Shown here: positions 44,265-56,215 of the stretch, piece after piece
Layout of the letters: each line of letters begins with the position of its first letter
Numbering within the stretch: the stretch's first letter is position 1
Assembly: GCA_004194705.1 (NCBI GenBank)
Contig: SADC01001204.1
Location: 2,728,001-2,792,000, forward strand
DNA: 64,000 nucleotides
Direction: 5' to 3'
From: Ditylenchus dipsaci
Taxonomy: Eukaryota; Nematoda; Chromadorea; Rhabditida; Anguinidae
Notes under the pieces: model-generated
What the model was told of the DNA's origin: nothing
What the model saw: only the letters and a program-made list of their open reading frames with translations
Databases searched by the model: none
Translations under genes and position numbers: made by a program

Positions 44265-44480
44265 TTTCGTTCCCACCTAGGGTGCGATACTTTCTTAAGC
44301 TGGTTTTTAAAGCGCGTTTTCAGTTCTGTTTCCAGGTTCCAATGTTTTTGAAAAACGATGGCAAAATCAGAATCCTGTGGAAACACAACTGACAAAGCGC
44401 TATTAAAATCAGCTTAAAAAGGTGTCACACCCTAGGTGGAACGAACTTGAGGTGGGGGTCGTTCAATCGAGGTCTGACTG
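44265..44480. repeat. pogo-type MITE, left end eroded
   Basis: 'cgttcccacctagggtgcgatac' and, inverted, 'gtgtcacaccctaggtggaacg'. The right end 'aatcgaggtctgactg|ta' is intact. Confidence 0.65.
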
Positions 44481-44667
44481 TAAGTTGTTCCTCTCCAGCT
44501 AAATTTTTTTTAGAATAAGGTTCTTGAGAGTAAAAAAACTAATTTACAAAACAAAAAATGCTTATAATTAAAAGAAATATATAGCTTCAAAGAGTTCTAC
44601 ACTCGACTTCTGATTTTATTCTACTTTTTTTAATTTCTGCTTTTTAAAAAAAGACAAAAAGTAAAGC

Positions 44668-45683
44668 CTACTTAGTCGCATTTCCACAATTGACAAAGTC
44701 AGTCACATTACCACACCATCCGTTAATATCCACTTTGTACAGAACCTTGAAAATTTGTGTAAAATTTAAAACATGGAAAAATCGAAAGAATTATACCAAT
44801 TTTGCACCAGGATTGTTTTTGTTGTAGGAATCGCAGACGACTATTAGAGCGTTGATTTTATCGGCGGGATACTTATAGGTTGTGTTGGTAGTGATAATGT
44901 TTCTCATTTGAGTGAAGGCGTTGTTGAAGCCCAGTCGGACAGACGAGTTCCAGCTGTTGTAAGCGGCCGTAATCGAGTCAAGGAAATCACTTGAGCCGTC
45001 TGCTTTTAAAGCTATAAGAGAAGGTCTCTTAGAGCAATCAGCCGACTGATAGGACGGAATTAACTAAACAGAATTCTAGTTCATTTAGAAATTTAAAAAA
45101 TAAATTTTGATGCAAGTTTTAAGTCTTAAAGTAGCCAAAAAAATTATTTAGACCATACCACAAGGTAGATAACTAAAATTTTTGAAATATCGTAAATTTT
45201 GCCAAAAAAAACTTTATTAAGAACAGTTTTCGACCCTATTTCGCAACGGGGGTTTTTTTCGCCATGGTCGCCCTGATGTTTTTGGAACTTTTTAGGCTTT
45301 GGGCTTAGGAAAAAGTAGGCCAGCATATGTTAATACAAACTTAAACGTGAGTCTGAGATGCGTTTGAGTCCGTTCTAACATACGCTGACCTACCCTTGCC
45401 TAAACCTGAAGCCTAAAAAGTCCCAAAAAAACAACAGGGTGACCAAGGCAAATCCGCCCGCCCACATTCTTCAATAGGGCCCAGTCTTCAAAAAGTGGGT
45501 CGAAACATACTATCAAAAACACGATTTTAAATGGGGATAGGGGTGATGGTGGTTTTAACACAGTTACGAATTTGATTTCAAAGGTTTATATAAAAAGCAA
45601 GATAAAAATATTTTTATAAATTGTCGAAAAATTACCAGAATTAAAGAAATTGCTGCAAAGAAAACGATAGACATTGGCGTCAT
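44668..45683 (-). CDS. small secreted protein, intact
   Basis: Exons 45683-45636, 45063-44797, 44745-44668; all three are phase 0 with GT..TTTAG or TTCAAG borders. The 130-residue product starts with a signal peptide (MTPMSIVFFAAISLILLIPS, then YQSADC). The mature part has four Cys (in ADCSK, VVCDSY, GWCGN and VNCGN) and NxS/T glycosylation sites, ending VNCGNATK and TAG. It reads MRNIITTNTTYKYPADKINA in the middle. No domain is recognised. A TATA-like box lies 87 bp upstream of the ATG. It is one of the few genes here with no frame break. The first intron (572 bp) contains a repeat. Confidence 0.75.
45225..45465. repeat. palindromic repeat with GCTGACCTACCC core
   Basis: 'aactttttaggctttgggctta' and 'tgcctaaacctgaagcctaaaaagt' pair. 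The ends carry 'gccatggtcgccctg' and 'cagggtgaccaaggc'. It is in the first intron of the secreted gene and related to 51295-51520. Confidence 0.7.
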
Positions 45684-45766
45684 CTTGTCTAGTTAGGGGG
45701 AGAGAAGAAGAGCCGTAAAAGGTATGCCACTTCGAGGCTGACAAACGAATATGTGAACATCTGATC

Positions 45767-45780
45767 GCCTATTTATACCT
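45767..45780 (-). promoter_or_regulatory. TATA-like box of the secreted gene
   Basis: TATAAATA on the minus strand (45777-45770), 87 bp upstream of the ATG at 45683. Confidence 0.45.
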
Positions 45781-46216
45781 TTGATTTCTCTGTTATTTTG
45801 TCCATAACTTCCTGCTCAAGCGAAGCATCCAGCATTACAAACAACTTTAATGTAATCCCATGTCAACAAGAGTAGTTTTTAGTTTATAAAAATTAGAATA
45901 ATATTTTTTCAAAGTCATGATAGAACCAGTGATCCTTTTGCGAGCATAAAATTATCTTTATTATTGTTAATTGATTTGACAGAGAGGACAATGTACATGT
46001 TTTTTTTACGAAACTTAGCCATTTTTATTATCAATAGCGTTATATTTTATGTTAACGCATTCATTTCTTTCCGTCCAGATTTATGCCGAGAATAGTAGGT
46101 GACAGAATCTAAATATTTGATAAAATTAATTTCGTGCAGAGAAGTGAAAAAATATAATATCGAAAGTGTATGGTTTTTTAGTTTCGATTTTTTTGGCCAC
46201 AAAACTTTCGAAAATG

Positions 46217-46626
46217 CAGTCAAGTGCCGATAACCCGACACCCCCTCAAGTTCGTTCCCAGCTAGGGTCGGACACTTTATTTAACCCGATATCCGAATGA
46301 TTTTGAAAATTTTGTTTTCACAGTCTTGTGCCAAATATCGTAAAGATTCCGATTTTGCCGGTCGCTATAAGAAAATTCTCAACTCCTAACACTTAAAAAT
46401 GAAAATTCCAAAATCCCTATAAAAAAGGTGTCGGGTTATCGAAATTTCGGTTTTTAAGTGTCAAAGTTTAAAATTTAAATCCTAAGTAAAATTTAAAACC
46501 TAACGATATTTGGCACCAGACCGTCAAAACATTGATTAAGATTTTCTGCTGCGAAATTTAGATATGCCCTTAAAAAAGTGTCGGATCCTATGTGGGAACG
46601 AACTTCAGGGGGTGTCGGGTTATCGT
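46217..46626. repeat. pogo-type MITE
   Basis: 'cagtcaagtgccgataacccgacacccc' on the left; 'gggggtgtcgggttatcg' on the right. Inner blocks are inverted copies of the family sequence. Confidence 0.75.
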
Positions 46627-46959
46627 TAGCCACAGGATGCTTTTGGACCACTTTACCCTTATTGCTACCAGCCAATTAACCTTGACCAAATGCAAATTGA
46701 CAATTTTTTGCTTTGGTCCCCCAAACTGATTCACTGATGAGGTTCAAAGCTAGTTGAGTGGTAGCCGTATAGGTAAATTTAGCCTATTTTCGTGAGCATC
46801 TATTTTAAATAACCACAGAATCTTCTTTGATCAAAATTTTTTTATCGATATGAAAACAACGCAGGTTCTGAGGCCATAAAACATTTAATAAAAAAATGAT
46901 TTTCAGAATTTTCAAATCTGTAGCCAAAAAAATATTCTGTCTGCATTTCGATTTTTTAC

Positions 46960-49900
46960 ACTTAGACTACGTTACCATAAGATTGTTTTGGCCAGTGCTT
47001 AAGAAAGCAGGCGATAATATATTCGGCGACAAAACAACTGTTGAAGCTAGAAGAGGTGATGCGATAGATGGTGACATAATAACTTAAACACAATTATTGG
47101 TTGATAATTTTGGCTACCGGATATCTAGCACAATTTATGAAAATTGTCCGCGGACATTTAGCAGAATTTTTTGGTCTGATTCGGGCGAAAACAAACAAAT
47201 TATACCAAAAAGTTCCGCCCCATGTCCGCGGACAATTTTCACAAATTCTGCTAAATATCTAGTCGCCGATAATTTTATGCTAAATTTTTTAATAATTGGC
47301 TTACTTGGAGTTAATACAGAAAAAGAAAGCACTTGCGAGCTCCCCACGTTAAAGTCAAACATTTTGGGAGAAATCACTTCAAAATAAAAACTTTTGGGTT
47401 GAGCACAAAAGCTGTCATGGCACGAGGAGATAACACTGAGGCGTAAAAGGCGCGTGGTGACAGCTTAAACGTGTTTTATTGTCCAAAAAAGCTAGTCAGT
47501 CTGAATGAACTTACCACATTGCTTGAAATTGCATTTGGAGAAAGTATGGATGATCCAAACGCATTTGGTGATAAAACACTAGCTACTGCTGAGTAAGGGC
47601 TAAGAATAGACGGAACGAATGCGGATGGACTTAGTATGTGAGCCTGAGTTTCACAAAGATAAATACTTTTAGTCAATAAAAAAACTTTTGGTCGACCAAA
47701 TTTATCCTCCAAGAGGCAAGCAAATTGCTATTTTAGTAAAATTAAAAAAGAATTTAGTCAACAATTTTACGCTAAAAAATTCTGGAGAAAGCATTGAAGC
47801 ACCAAATGCTCTTGGAGACAGAGCTACATGTCGTAATACTGCTCCATCGCCAACCTAAACATGTATTTGAAAAGTACTGTCGACTAAATACAACTTCGAA
47901 AGTTTGCTCCCACCTATGGTAAGACACTTTTTTTAACCTTATTTCTGAAATCTTTTGCCAAATGTGATTCGTCAGTCTAGTCGGAAATATCGCAAGCTTT
48001 CATTTTGCCGATCGTTTTTGAGAAAGTTTCGCTATTTTCAGGGTGCAGGCCGTTTCGTCGCCAGAATTTTCGTCGCCCACATTTTTCGTCGCCACAATTT
48101 TCGTCGCCCACAATTTTTACACAGTTTCTATTGATTTAGCGTTTTAGCTATTTTAGCGTCGTAACAGGTCGTAACGACGCTAAAAACATAAATCAATAGA
48201 GAACTGTGCCGACAAAATATACCGGCGACAAAAATATGCCGGCGACGAAAATTGTGGGCGACGAAAATTGTGGGCGACGAAAACTGTGGGCGACGAAAAT
48301 TGTTGGCGACGAAAATTGTGGCGACGAAAAATGTGGGCGACGAAAATTGTGGCGACGAAAAATGTGGGCGACGAAAATTCTGGCGACGAAACGGCCTGCA
48401 CCCTATTTCACCCGCAACACTCCATATAAGATACCGTTTTTAAGATTTAGGGTATCTTATATAGAGTGTTGCGCGGTAAAAATGGCAAAACTATATAATT
48501 TCTCAAAAAAACGACCTGCAAAATGGAACCTTGCGATATTCCGACTAGACTGACGAATCACATTTGGCAAAAAAATTTCAGAGATCAGGTAAAAGAGTGT
48601 CGGAGCCTAGGTGGGAACGAAATTTTGGGATGTATCTTATATATAGCGTCGACTGTACTTGAATTGAAAAAAATCTACCTGATTAGTGAAATAAAAGGGA
48701 TTGAGCATTCTTAGCTGACCTAGTTTTCCAGTTTTGTAAATCGTTTGAAGCGATTATGATCGGTATTATTAGCTCTTAGCTGTTCTAAGTCTTTTTCATC
48801 TAATTTGGCTATTTTTCGAATATCTTGTTCAATGATATCTTCCAAATCGGCCTCAGAAAGATTTTGAACTCCTCATCTGAAAATTTATGTGAAAAAGAAA
48901 AACGCTTTTAAAAATTAAAAAATTACCTATTCCACCACCGAATAATATGCTTGTTTGTTTGTTATTTAAATTGTGTATCCAAGTTCTTCCAAGGCCTTTA
49001 TTTGTTCAGCAGAATGACTCTTTTTTAGGCTATCAAAGCGCTTCCCTAAATCTTCAAGCTTTGAGACTGATGGGTAAATCTTTTGTTCTATGTTTTCTTC
49101 TTTTGGTTCAATATGTCTTGTCAATCTTTGCAACAGTCTTCCAGCCCAGAAATTTCTAGCAAAAGTTCAAGCCATGCGATTTTCTCATGCTTTGGAAAAG
49201 CCATCTTAAAAATACCACAATTAAGAAAGTTGCTTAAAAAGGTGCTAATTACTCCAAACAAAGAAGAAAGTGGAAAGGCTCCCTCATTTTGAAAACTAAA
49301 TAGTGTCGGTGACATTAAGGAATAGCTTGAGTTAACTGTTTCCTTTTCAATATTTTCCTGGCTTGTTGCCTTTTCCATGTCACTAGAAAACAAAGAAAAC
49401 AAATTAGGAGAAAGAATAGAGACGGGCTTGATCAAATATTGGTTCAATCTGTCCTCTGCTTTGTCTACTAATGGGTCAAGTTCTGGCTCGTCGATAGGAA
49501 ATTTGACTTGAGTGGGAAGGATTTAAAAAACTTCAGATACCTGTAGGTATTATTAGTATTAGAATTGAAGAAATAATTTTGTACTGCATACGCAGAGTCA
49601 TTTTTCCAGTCTCTCTCATGTATTTAGTGCAATGATGTACCAATTTGTAAAAGTGTTGGATACCTTTTAGCGTCTTCATATGGCTTTCTTTGGAATTTTT
49701 TCATTTCCATTTCGGACTAAAACAAAAACTTTTTTTTAAATTAAGGAATTCAGTACTTGTGCTACTTACGCTGACACCCTTTTTGCTTCGGTTTTTCTGT
49801 TGTGTTTTTAGTCTTAGGCATGGTTAGGGCGGAAGAAAACATGTATTTTGAAGTTAGAAACAAATTAAAAAAAGATATTGTAGTCTAACCTTGCTTAAGC

Positions 49901-51922
49901 CCGGGGCTCCGAAACGACAGCACCCCAAGTGCAGCCCCTCCCAAAGAGCATAAGCTCTTCAAGCCTAAAAACGGTTAGAGAACTCATACTCTTTGATGAG
50001 GGGTATGCCCTTGGGTTTTACGTCCGACACGCCCTTTGTTTGAAATTTTTCCTTTTATTTGAGTCTCGAAATCTTCATAATTTTTAAGTTTTTATTCGTA
50101 ATTTTTAAAATTTTATTTTTTAAATATTTATTTTCGGTACTCAGAATCCAGTAAGCATTGAATAAAATAGCACTTTTTGACCGAATTTCATTTATTTTAC
50201 AAAATGTCCTTTACTCTAAAATTGTGAGTTTAGCCCTGCTTACGCCTAATTGTGAAAAACTAGTCAGGGGCAACCAAAGCGAAGAAGGGTGTAAACAGCA
50301 TTAATGAAAGGTAAACAAAAACTTACTTTTACTAACAATGCTCCGAATTTTCCTCTTTTTCCGATGAGTATTGAATTTGCTTAACTTTTTTATTATCATT
50401 TGCTTTTTAAATTCTTTTGAGTATGCTTCTTCAGAAATTCCATTCTTTTGACTTTTTCTGTAGTAAGAATATTTTTCATACAATAAATAATTTTTGCACA
50501 TGTTTTTGGAAAAGTGTTGAGATTCTGGACTAATATGTGTGGGCTGGAAATTTGGCTCGCTACTCGAGACTTTTCCAACTTTTTCTTCACTCGATCGATG
50601 TTGTGGCGATGAAATTTCGGTGATTCGCATGTATTGAGCTTTTTCAATTTCAACTGCTGAGTCATCCGTACTTTTAGATTGTGAATCATCTTTTTGCTTC
50701 AAAAACAAGTCATCTTCAGTAAAAGCAGTCGTATTAGTTGGTGTAGGGGAGGGTCTTACATTTTCTCTTTTAGAGTCATAGACACAACACTTCTGTTGAA
50801 ATCTTGCTTCTTGATTTCAACTTTTTTAGCTTCTTTAGGAGAGTAGGACATGGACGCCAACATGCTTTTTGTCAAGTCTTCAATAGCTAACTGCAGAATC
50901 TTGGATGATGCAATAATTTTGAAATACTAAAGATAGCCATGAGTCCTCTGCTGTATTTTCTCTATTTAGCACAGCGGAAATAGGCTGATCTGTGCTTATA
51001 GTGGAGGAAGAGTTTATACTAGTAGCTAAAAGTCTGCTAGTTTCCAGGAAATTATCTCGGGCATTGAATAATGAAACAAGACATCTGGCTAGTGTGTTAG
51101 GAGTGCTAGCATCTGATTCACACTGCTGGTAAACATATTTTTCTGTTGGTGGAAGTTGCAACAGAACCGATTTTGCTTTCGCCTAAGGGTTAAATTTTGG
51201 TTTGGCAAGTGTGACCTTCAAACTTCTAACTTTAGAAATTTTACAGTTTGTAAACCTAGATGACGTGGTTTAGTCTTATTCCCATGTTAGGGGTTTTTTT
51301 TGCCTTGGTCTCTGTTGATTTTTTTGTTATTTTTAAGGCTTTAGGCTTGGGCAATGGGTAGGCCAGCGTATGTTAGGGCGGGGTCAAACAGGTACCTCAA
51401 ATTGCAAAAAAGTAAGAAAAAGGTGTTTGAACCTGTGTTAACATACGCTGGCGTACCCTTGCCTAAGTCCAACCCTAAAAAATTACAAAAAATCAACAGG
51501 GGCCAAGGCAAAAAAGCTAATATGGGAATAGGACCCGTGTTTTCAAATTTTCAATAACACAGACAATGCAAGATCTAAATTTTTGAATGTGTTAAGTATT
51601 ATTCCCTTCGCACTAACTCCGACTTGATCTTCAACTCCATCTACAAGTTTCAGAATAAATACCGTTTTCTCAGTTTTATTTAAAAAAATTATAATTTTAG
51701 CACTGAAATCTATGTGAAAAACCAAGCTCCAAATAAAATAAATTTATAGTGCAAATGCGAAAAACGTACCTTCATCAAAGCTATTACAGCAACTCTATAA
51801 TGAAAAACGTCCACATTGTCAGCATTCACGTAAAATTTGTCTGTGCGAAAAGAATTTTCAGCATTATCTAAATGTCTAAAGATCATTATTATTATTACAA
51901 TAGAAAATTTTAAGAATTGCAT
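46960..51922 (-). CDS. MLT-10-type moulting-cycle protein
   Basis: About ten exons: 51922-51770, ~51702-51562, 51182-50327, ~49820-49770, 49716-49664, ~49545-48927, 48875-~48717, ~47853-47762, 47643-47515, 47463-47305 and ~47078-46975. It begins with a signal peptide (MQFLKFSIVIIIMIF). Exon 3 has the Cys-containing N-terminal region (QQCESDASTPNTLARCLVSL). The middle has SILSPNLFSLFSS, then SLMSPTLFSFQNEGAFPLSS, then the helical KIYPSVSKLEDLGKRFDSL. The C-terminal part is the hallmark repeat: ALSPRAFGASMLSPEF, ILSPSAFVPSILSPYSAVA, VLSPNAFGSSILSPN, LSPRAFYASVLSPRAM. This is the Moulting cycle family, secreted proteins needed for shedding the cuticle. At least six one-base gaps at homopolymers (50917, 50768, 49132, 48968, 48867, 47386) break the frame. 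Exact borders of exons 2, 4, 6 and the 3' end are uncertain. Confidence 0.75.
47877..48655. repeat. pogo-type MITE carrying a nested insertion
   Basis: TA|CTGTCGACTAAATACAAC on the left; 'cttatatatagcgtcgactg|ta' on the right. Inner arms 'atgtgattcgtcagtctagtcgg' and 'actagactgacgaatcacattt'. It is in an intron of the MLT-10-type gene. Confidence 0.8.
48041..48403. mobile_element. MULE-like MITE with GTCGCC arrays
   Basis: The ends GGGTGCAGGCCGTTTCGTCGCC and GGCGACGAAACGGCCTGCACCC, with flanking TATTTTCA / TATTTCA (one base different). Both arms are arrays of 'gtcgcccacaattttc'. It has no coding capacity. The GGG start and array design match the MULEs at 25045 and 37936. Confidence 0.8.
49900..50010. 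repeat. fragment of the CAAAGAGTAT repeat family
   Basis: 'agcccctcccaaagagcataagc' and 'gagaactcatactctttgatgagggg'. Confidence 0.4.
51295..51525. repeat. palindromic repeat with GCCTTGG ends
   Basis: 'tttttttgccttggtctctgttgattttttt' and 'aaaaaatcaacaggggccaaggcaaaaaa'. The core is 'taggccagcgtatgtta' / 'taacatacgctggcgtac'. Confidence 0.8.
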
Positions 51923-52001
51923 TGAAGCAACTGGTAGATTTTACAAAAAAATTGAATAAAAAACAACATACTAACTTGTGACAGCATCTCGAGTGCGCGC
52001 C

Positions 52002-52772
52002 TCCTCTCCAAAGAGTATTTTCTCTAAGCCAGTTTTTTTCATTTTGCACCTAATTCACACCTTTTGCACCTAAAATACCAAGGGTACTAGGGGTAGCAGG
52101 CGCCTATCGGCGCCTCTATCGTGTTTTGAAATTTTAATAAATATTAATTTTTTGAAATAAATAGAAAGTCATCACATACCCCCGTAATTACCCCTTCCTG
52201 TGTAGCTGTGTTTTGGTTTTCCCCTTCTTGAAAATTCCCCTCCTGCATACCCTACTTCTGGCGACCCTCTTCCTGGGTATCCCGCTCCCGCCTACCCTTC
52301 TCCTGCGTACTTCTCGTCAGGCTACTCTTCTGCCTTTTCTCCTCCTGCCTACTCTCCTCCTAGCTACCAATCTCCTGACTACACTCCTCAATAAAGTTAT
52401 AGCGGTCAAAACGGGACCACTCATGAAATTTTCACATAAAACGCCTATTTTCAACTTCGAGGCGCGAAATATCAAAAAAATTTACAGCAGTTTTCAAATC
52501 TGAAATTCAAAGTTAATCCGCCATTGAAAGGGTTTTGAATGAGAACAAACTTGCCTAATAACATATTCAGCAAAAACAGGTTATAGCTGGCACAATGGAA
52601 CCACTCAAAAGTGTAACGGACAGACCCCCCGTTGCAAATACTATAGAGAGATTTTGTCCATTTCGCAGATAAAGACCAGCCCACTTCACATTGTAATAGA
52701 TTGGGGTGAACAAAAAATCAAGGTAACTTTAAAGGTAGGCTCAGAGAAAATACTCTTTGGAGGGGTGGGGAC
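52002..52772. repeat. element bounded by an inverted 25-bp repeat
   Basis: 'ctccaaagagtattttctctaagcc' (left) and 'ggctcagagaaaatactctttggag' (right). It encloses the Pro/Tyr-rich exon. Confidence 0.5.
52206..52394 (+). CDS. Pro/Tyr/Ser-rich C-terminal exon
   Basis: It follows a clear acceptor ('ccttcctgtgtag') and reads 62 codons to TAA in one frame: CFGFPLLENSPPAYPTSGDP, then PGYPAPAYPSPAYFSSGYSS, ending SPPSYQSPDYTPQ. The PxY repetition resembles low-complexity tails of extracellular or RNA/membrane-associated proteins. No upstream exon was found, so this is a partial gene or a captured exon inside the repeat at 52002-52772. Confidence 0.4.
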   Translation: MCFGFPLLENSPPAYPTSGDPLPGYPAPAYPSPAYFSSGYSSAFSPPAYSPPSYQSPDYTPQ

Positions 52773-52779
52773 TTTAAAA

Positions 52780-53255
52780 AAACTTTTTACTTAAAAAATT
52801 ATTCATGAAATTTATCTCATAATAAAAAATTATTCGAATAATTTAGCAAAAAACCCTACCTAAACAAATGATTAAATAGGAAGAAGCGAAGACTAGTAAT
52901 ATTATTAAAATAAGTTTTTTGAAAGCAATATCTATTTGCATCAATGAATTTCCGGAAAAATATTATTTGAAGTAACAGGCCATTATTTAAATTAGTTGAA
53001 ATAAAAATTTCAACTCAGGTATATTCAATTCACAAATAAAAATAAATTTATACATGTGAATATTTTAAGTTGTACAGATTTTTAATGTGTCTGATGAACA
53101 TGTATTGTAATATTTGTTCTTTGTGCTACTTGAACTTCTCTTAAATAAGCGATAGCATAAATACACATAACAATTTGTTTGTTTTAAAATAAAATAGTCT
53201 CATTTGTTTGCTTTTTCTGAACAGAGGATAAAATGTAACTTCGTTTTTAGAAGCA
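52780..53255. other. AT-rich stretch, no features recognised
   Basis: No ORF, hairpin or shared repeat of note. Confidence 0.45.
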
Positions 53256-53257
53256 AA

Positions 53258-53970
53258 TAGAGGCGCTACTTGCGTATACCCCCCCCCCCCAAATCAACTT
53301 TTTTTTTAAATGTTCCCAACACCCTATATCGACCTAAAATCGCCTCAGAAGCTCAAAAAGACATTATTTTTGAGTTCTGGTAAATAAAAAATCGAGTTTC
53401 TGGACCACCAAAAAGTACCCATTTTGACCATTTTCGAAGGGATTTAAGGCTGTATTAGGGTGGAAACAGACCAAAAAGGGGCCAATTTTGAACAAAAAGG
53501 AAGATATTGAACATAGTTTTGTTGACTGGGGCCTACCGCATAAATAAACTCTGGTATGCATACTTTTTTATGCATCCAGAGTCACTTTCGAGTGATTTGC
53601 ATCTAAGGTATGTGGGTGTGCGCATCTCAACCCCAAGCAACCAAGCCCCTGCGCCCTCAAAGGGGCGCAGGGAGCTTGGTTGGTTAGAGATGCGCGCACT
53701 CACTTACCTTAGACATAATTCCGAGCAAGACTTTTGATCAAAAATGCATTTAGAGACTTTTTTTGCCCAGCTCCAGTGACCAAAACATGATAAAACACGT
53801 AAAAAGTCGAAATTCAAAAGTGCCCGAAACTCAATTTTTTTATCAGAACTCAAAAATAATGTCTTTTTGAACGCTTGAGGCGATTTTGAGTCGATATAAG
53901 GTGTTTTAAAACACTTTTAAAAAAAAGTTGATTTGGGGGAGGGGGGGGGGGGTATATGCAAGTAGCGTCC
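53258..53970. repeat. ~700-bp palindrome with C/G-run ends
   Basis: The arms 'gcgctacttgcgtatacccccc' and 'ggggggtatatgcaagtagcg', then 'gcctcagaagctcaaaaagacattatttttgag' and its inverse. The central part ('ctctggtatgcat', 'gagtcactttcgagtgattt') is shared with 22918-23590 and 62330-62640. Confidence 0.8.
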
Positions 53971-53996
53971 AATAGAAGTATTTTAGAATAATTAGT

Positions 53997-54222
53997 ACAG
54001 TTCCACACTCAATTTAACACTGGAATGCCTTATTGTCCTAACAGCACATCCTGGTGCAAAATTCCACGCTGTGAAAAAAATTTAAAAAACCAGTATTTGC
54101 TGGTCAGCTGCCCTACGATGCAACAAGTCAAGATTTTTGCATATGAAACTTCAAGAAGAAGATCTCTTCTATTTTCATTACCAAATACAGTTATTCATAG
54201 CTTAAAAGAAAGCGCAGATTAA
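53997..54222 (+). repeat. dispersed ~220-bp repeat, copy 2
   Basis: 'aacactggaatgccttattgtccta' to 'cttaaaagaaagcgcagatt'. It matches 7765-7990 and, inverted, 56790-56993. Confidence 0.75.
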
Positions 54223-55476
54223 GTAGTTTCTAATGAGATATCATTGAGGTATTTATCACCAGTAATGTACAAATTTTACTTCAAGGAAAAGTTTTGCAAT
54301 TTTTAACTGATACTTATGAACGTTGTTGATACTTGTAAACGCCACAAAAGTGTGATAACGTCATTTTTTAGTTATTATTCATACCATCACAGAGCAGGAA
54401 AAACTGAACCAGAAAAAGCTTTGAAGTTAGGTGAAAAGAGGTTTTGGGAGTGTTTAGCAAGACTCTTAAAATAAACTTCAAAATCAATTTTGACGTTCCC
54501 TACATAAACCTTTATTTTTGACACCCGATTCGAATTCAGCGTGGTCAATTTGCAGTGTTGTGCTGAGGACGATTTTTTGGCCTGTGAGTGAGAGTGAGTG
54601 AGAATGAAATTTGCCCTCACAGGCTGTGAGTGAGAGTGAGAATTTTGAATTTTGTCCTCACAGGCTGTGAGTGAGAGTGAGAATTTTTAAAATTTGTCCT
54701 CACTGAGAGTGAGAATCTCACTGAGATCTCAGTGAGAATTGAAAATTTTCAATTTGCAATTTTGTATTAAGCAAAATTTTGCGAATTGATATAAACAAAT
54801 TATTGTGTATTCAAAAAAGTAAATTGAGTTCGACTTCTATGTCTTGCCGTTGCTAACCCGCATTGAGAAAAAGTTCGTTCGATTAGGCTGCTCGTCACCG
54901 CGTGCTTAATATTTCTAATGCCAGTTCAGCAATATATTCCACTCCTGAAATGTTCTCTCATAACCAGTGTTTTCATAATTCACACTGACAGTGACATTGA
55001 CACTGACATGTCAGTTTAGCGAACCTGACATTTTTTAAGAAATCAACGCTAAAATCACTGAAATTCGCTTGAAAAAGAAACAGAAGGAGAATGCAAAACA
55101 GCAAGTTGAGTTGGCGATCTCTCATGTTCAAATAATATGACCTGCCGTATTTCCTTTAAAGGAGACTTTTTTTAAAGGGGACTTTATATACGCATCGCCT
55201 TTTGTCGAAAGTTCTAGTCCCTCTGCGGGTGTTTTTATTTACTTTTTCAGTAAGTTTTTGACTATTAGGTCCAAAATCAACGAGCGATCGATTGCAACCA
55301 TTTCCAGCACTGCTTTGCTGTCAGCAACTGCCTCATTTTTGGGAATTTTGGCAAATGACCACCAAAATTAGAGGAAACCAGCCAAAATGATGCGTATTTA
55401 GACTAATATAGCCTGAGCCTCCACCAATTTTATTTATTTCTCTACGCGTTTAGGCACTTTCTAGAGTCAGAATTTC

Positions 55477-55891
55477 ATGGGGAACAAGATAGAAATTTTT
55501 TCACAACAAAATTACTTCAGAAAAAAGGTAGCTAACGAAGGTTTGACCAAGGAACAATAGAGTACCATTGAGGGGAGGATTTCGGTATTATTTAGGAACT
55601 GACTTTTATTGCGATTTCAATTCATATGATTTTATACAACCGTATGCTGAAAATGACGGCAGGACTGCATTTGAGTGTAAGTTTTCAAATGAGTATGTAA
55701 ATAAAATTGCGAAAAAACGTCAGTTCCAGGATAATACTGAAAAGTACTGCGATAGTTCTGTTGAGGATTTCGTCAAATGGACATGGTTCAGCGTTTTATA
55801 TTTTAGCCCTAACTCTATACCAACTTATCATCTGTATGATAGCTCAATGAAAGCTGAGGATGTTAGCTACATTTTGACACCAAACTTGTAA
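55477..55891 (+). CDS. hypothetical protein inside the hAT-like element
   Basis: The ATG at 55477 (MGNKIEIFSQQNYFRKKVAN) follows a 'gcgtttag' acceptor-like site by 21 bases. The frame stops at 55558 but continues in another frame from about 55553 without a stop: RGGFRYYLGTDFYCDFNSYD, then FVKWTWFSVLYFSP, ending YILTPNL at 55891. Removing one G at 55551-55552 would join the two into about 137 residues. Composition is coding-like and rich in Tyr/Phe with three Cys. No family is recognised; it may be a host exon captured by the element. Confidence 0.4.
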
Positions 55892-55939
55892 ATAAAAATA
55901 GAGAAAATATAAGGTCTGCAGCCAGTGGTAGTCGAACCT

Positions 55940-56215
55940 GTGACCTAAGGCGATGCGTATATAAAGTCCCCCCCCCTTTAATATAAGTCCCCCTCTAATA
56001 GAAGCAACCCCCCCCCCTCCTCAATTTTGAGAGTCTGTATCTCAGGGCAGAAGCAATATTTGCAAAGCTGTTGTCTTAACTCTAACAGTTCTTCTTATTT
56101 CACTTTTTATATTTTGGTTGAACACCCGAAAATCTAGAGATCGAATTCCAAATTTTCCGATTTTCGGGGATACAAAAATAGAATCCCCGGGGCTTCTATT
56201 AAAGGAAATACGTAT
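55940..56215. repeat. MITE of the CCTCTAATA group
   Basis: 'taatataagtccccctctaatagaag' and 'gcttctattaaaggaaatacg'; the inner 'tattttggttgaacacccgaaaatct' is shared with the group. Just upstream (55919-55955) is a B-box-like tRNA-derived tail also seen at 57187 and 63866. Confidence 0.6.

Noticed and set aside
48206..48450. Repeat array with regular spacing that could suggest a CRISPR
   Set aside because: Units are 16-18 bp with no unique spacers, mirrored at the other end of a TIR element in eukaryotic DNA.
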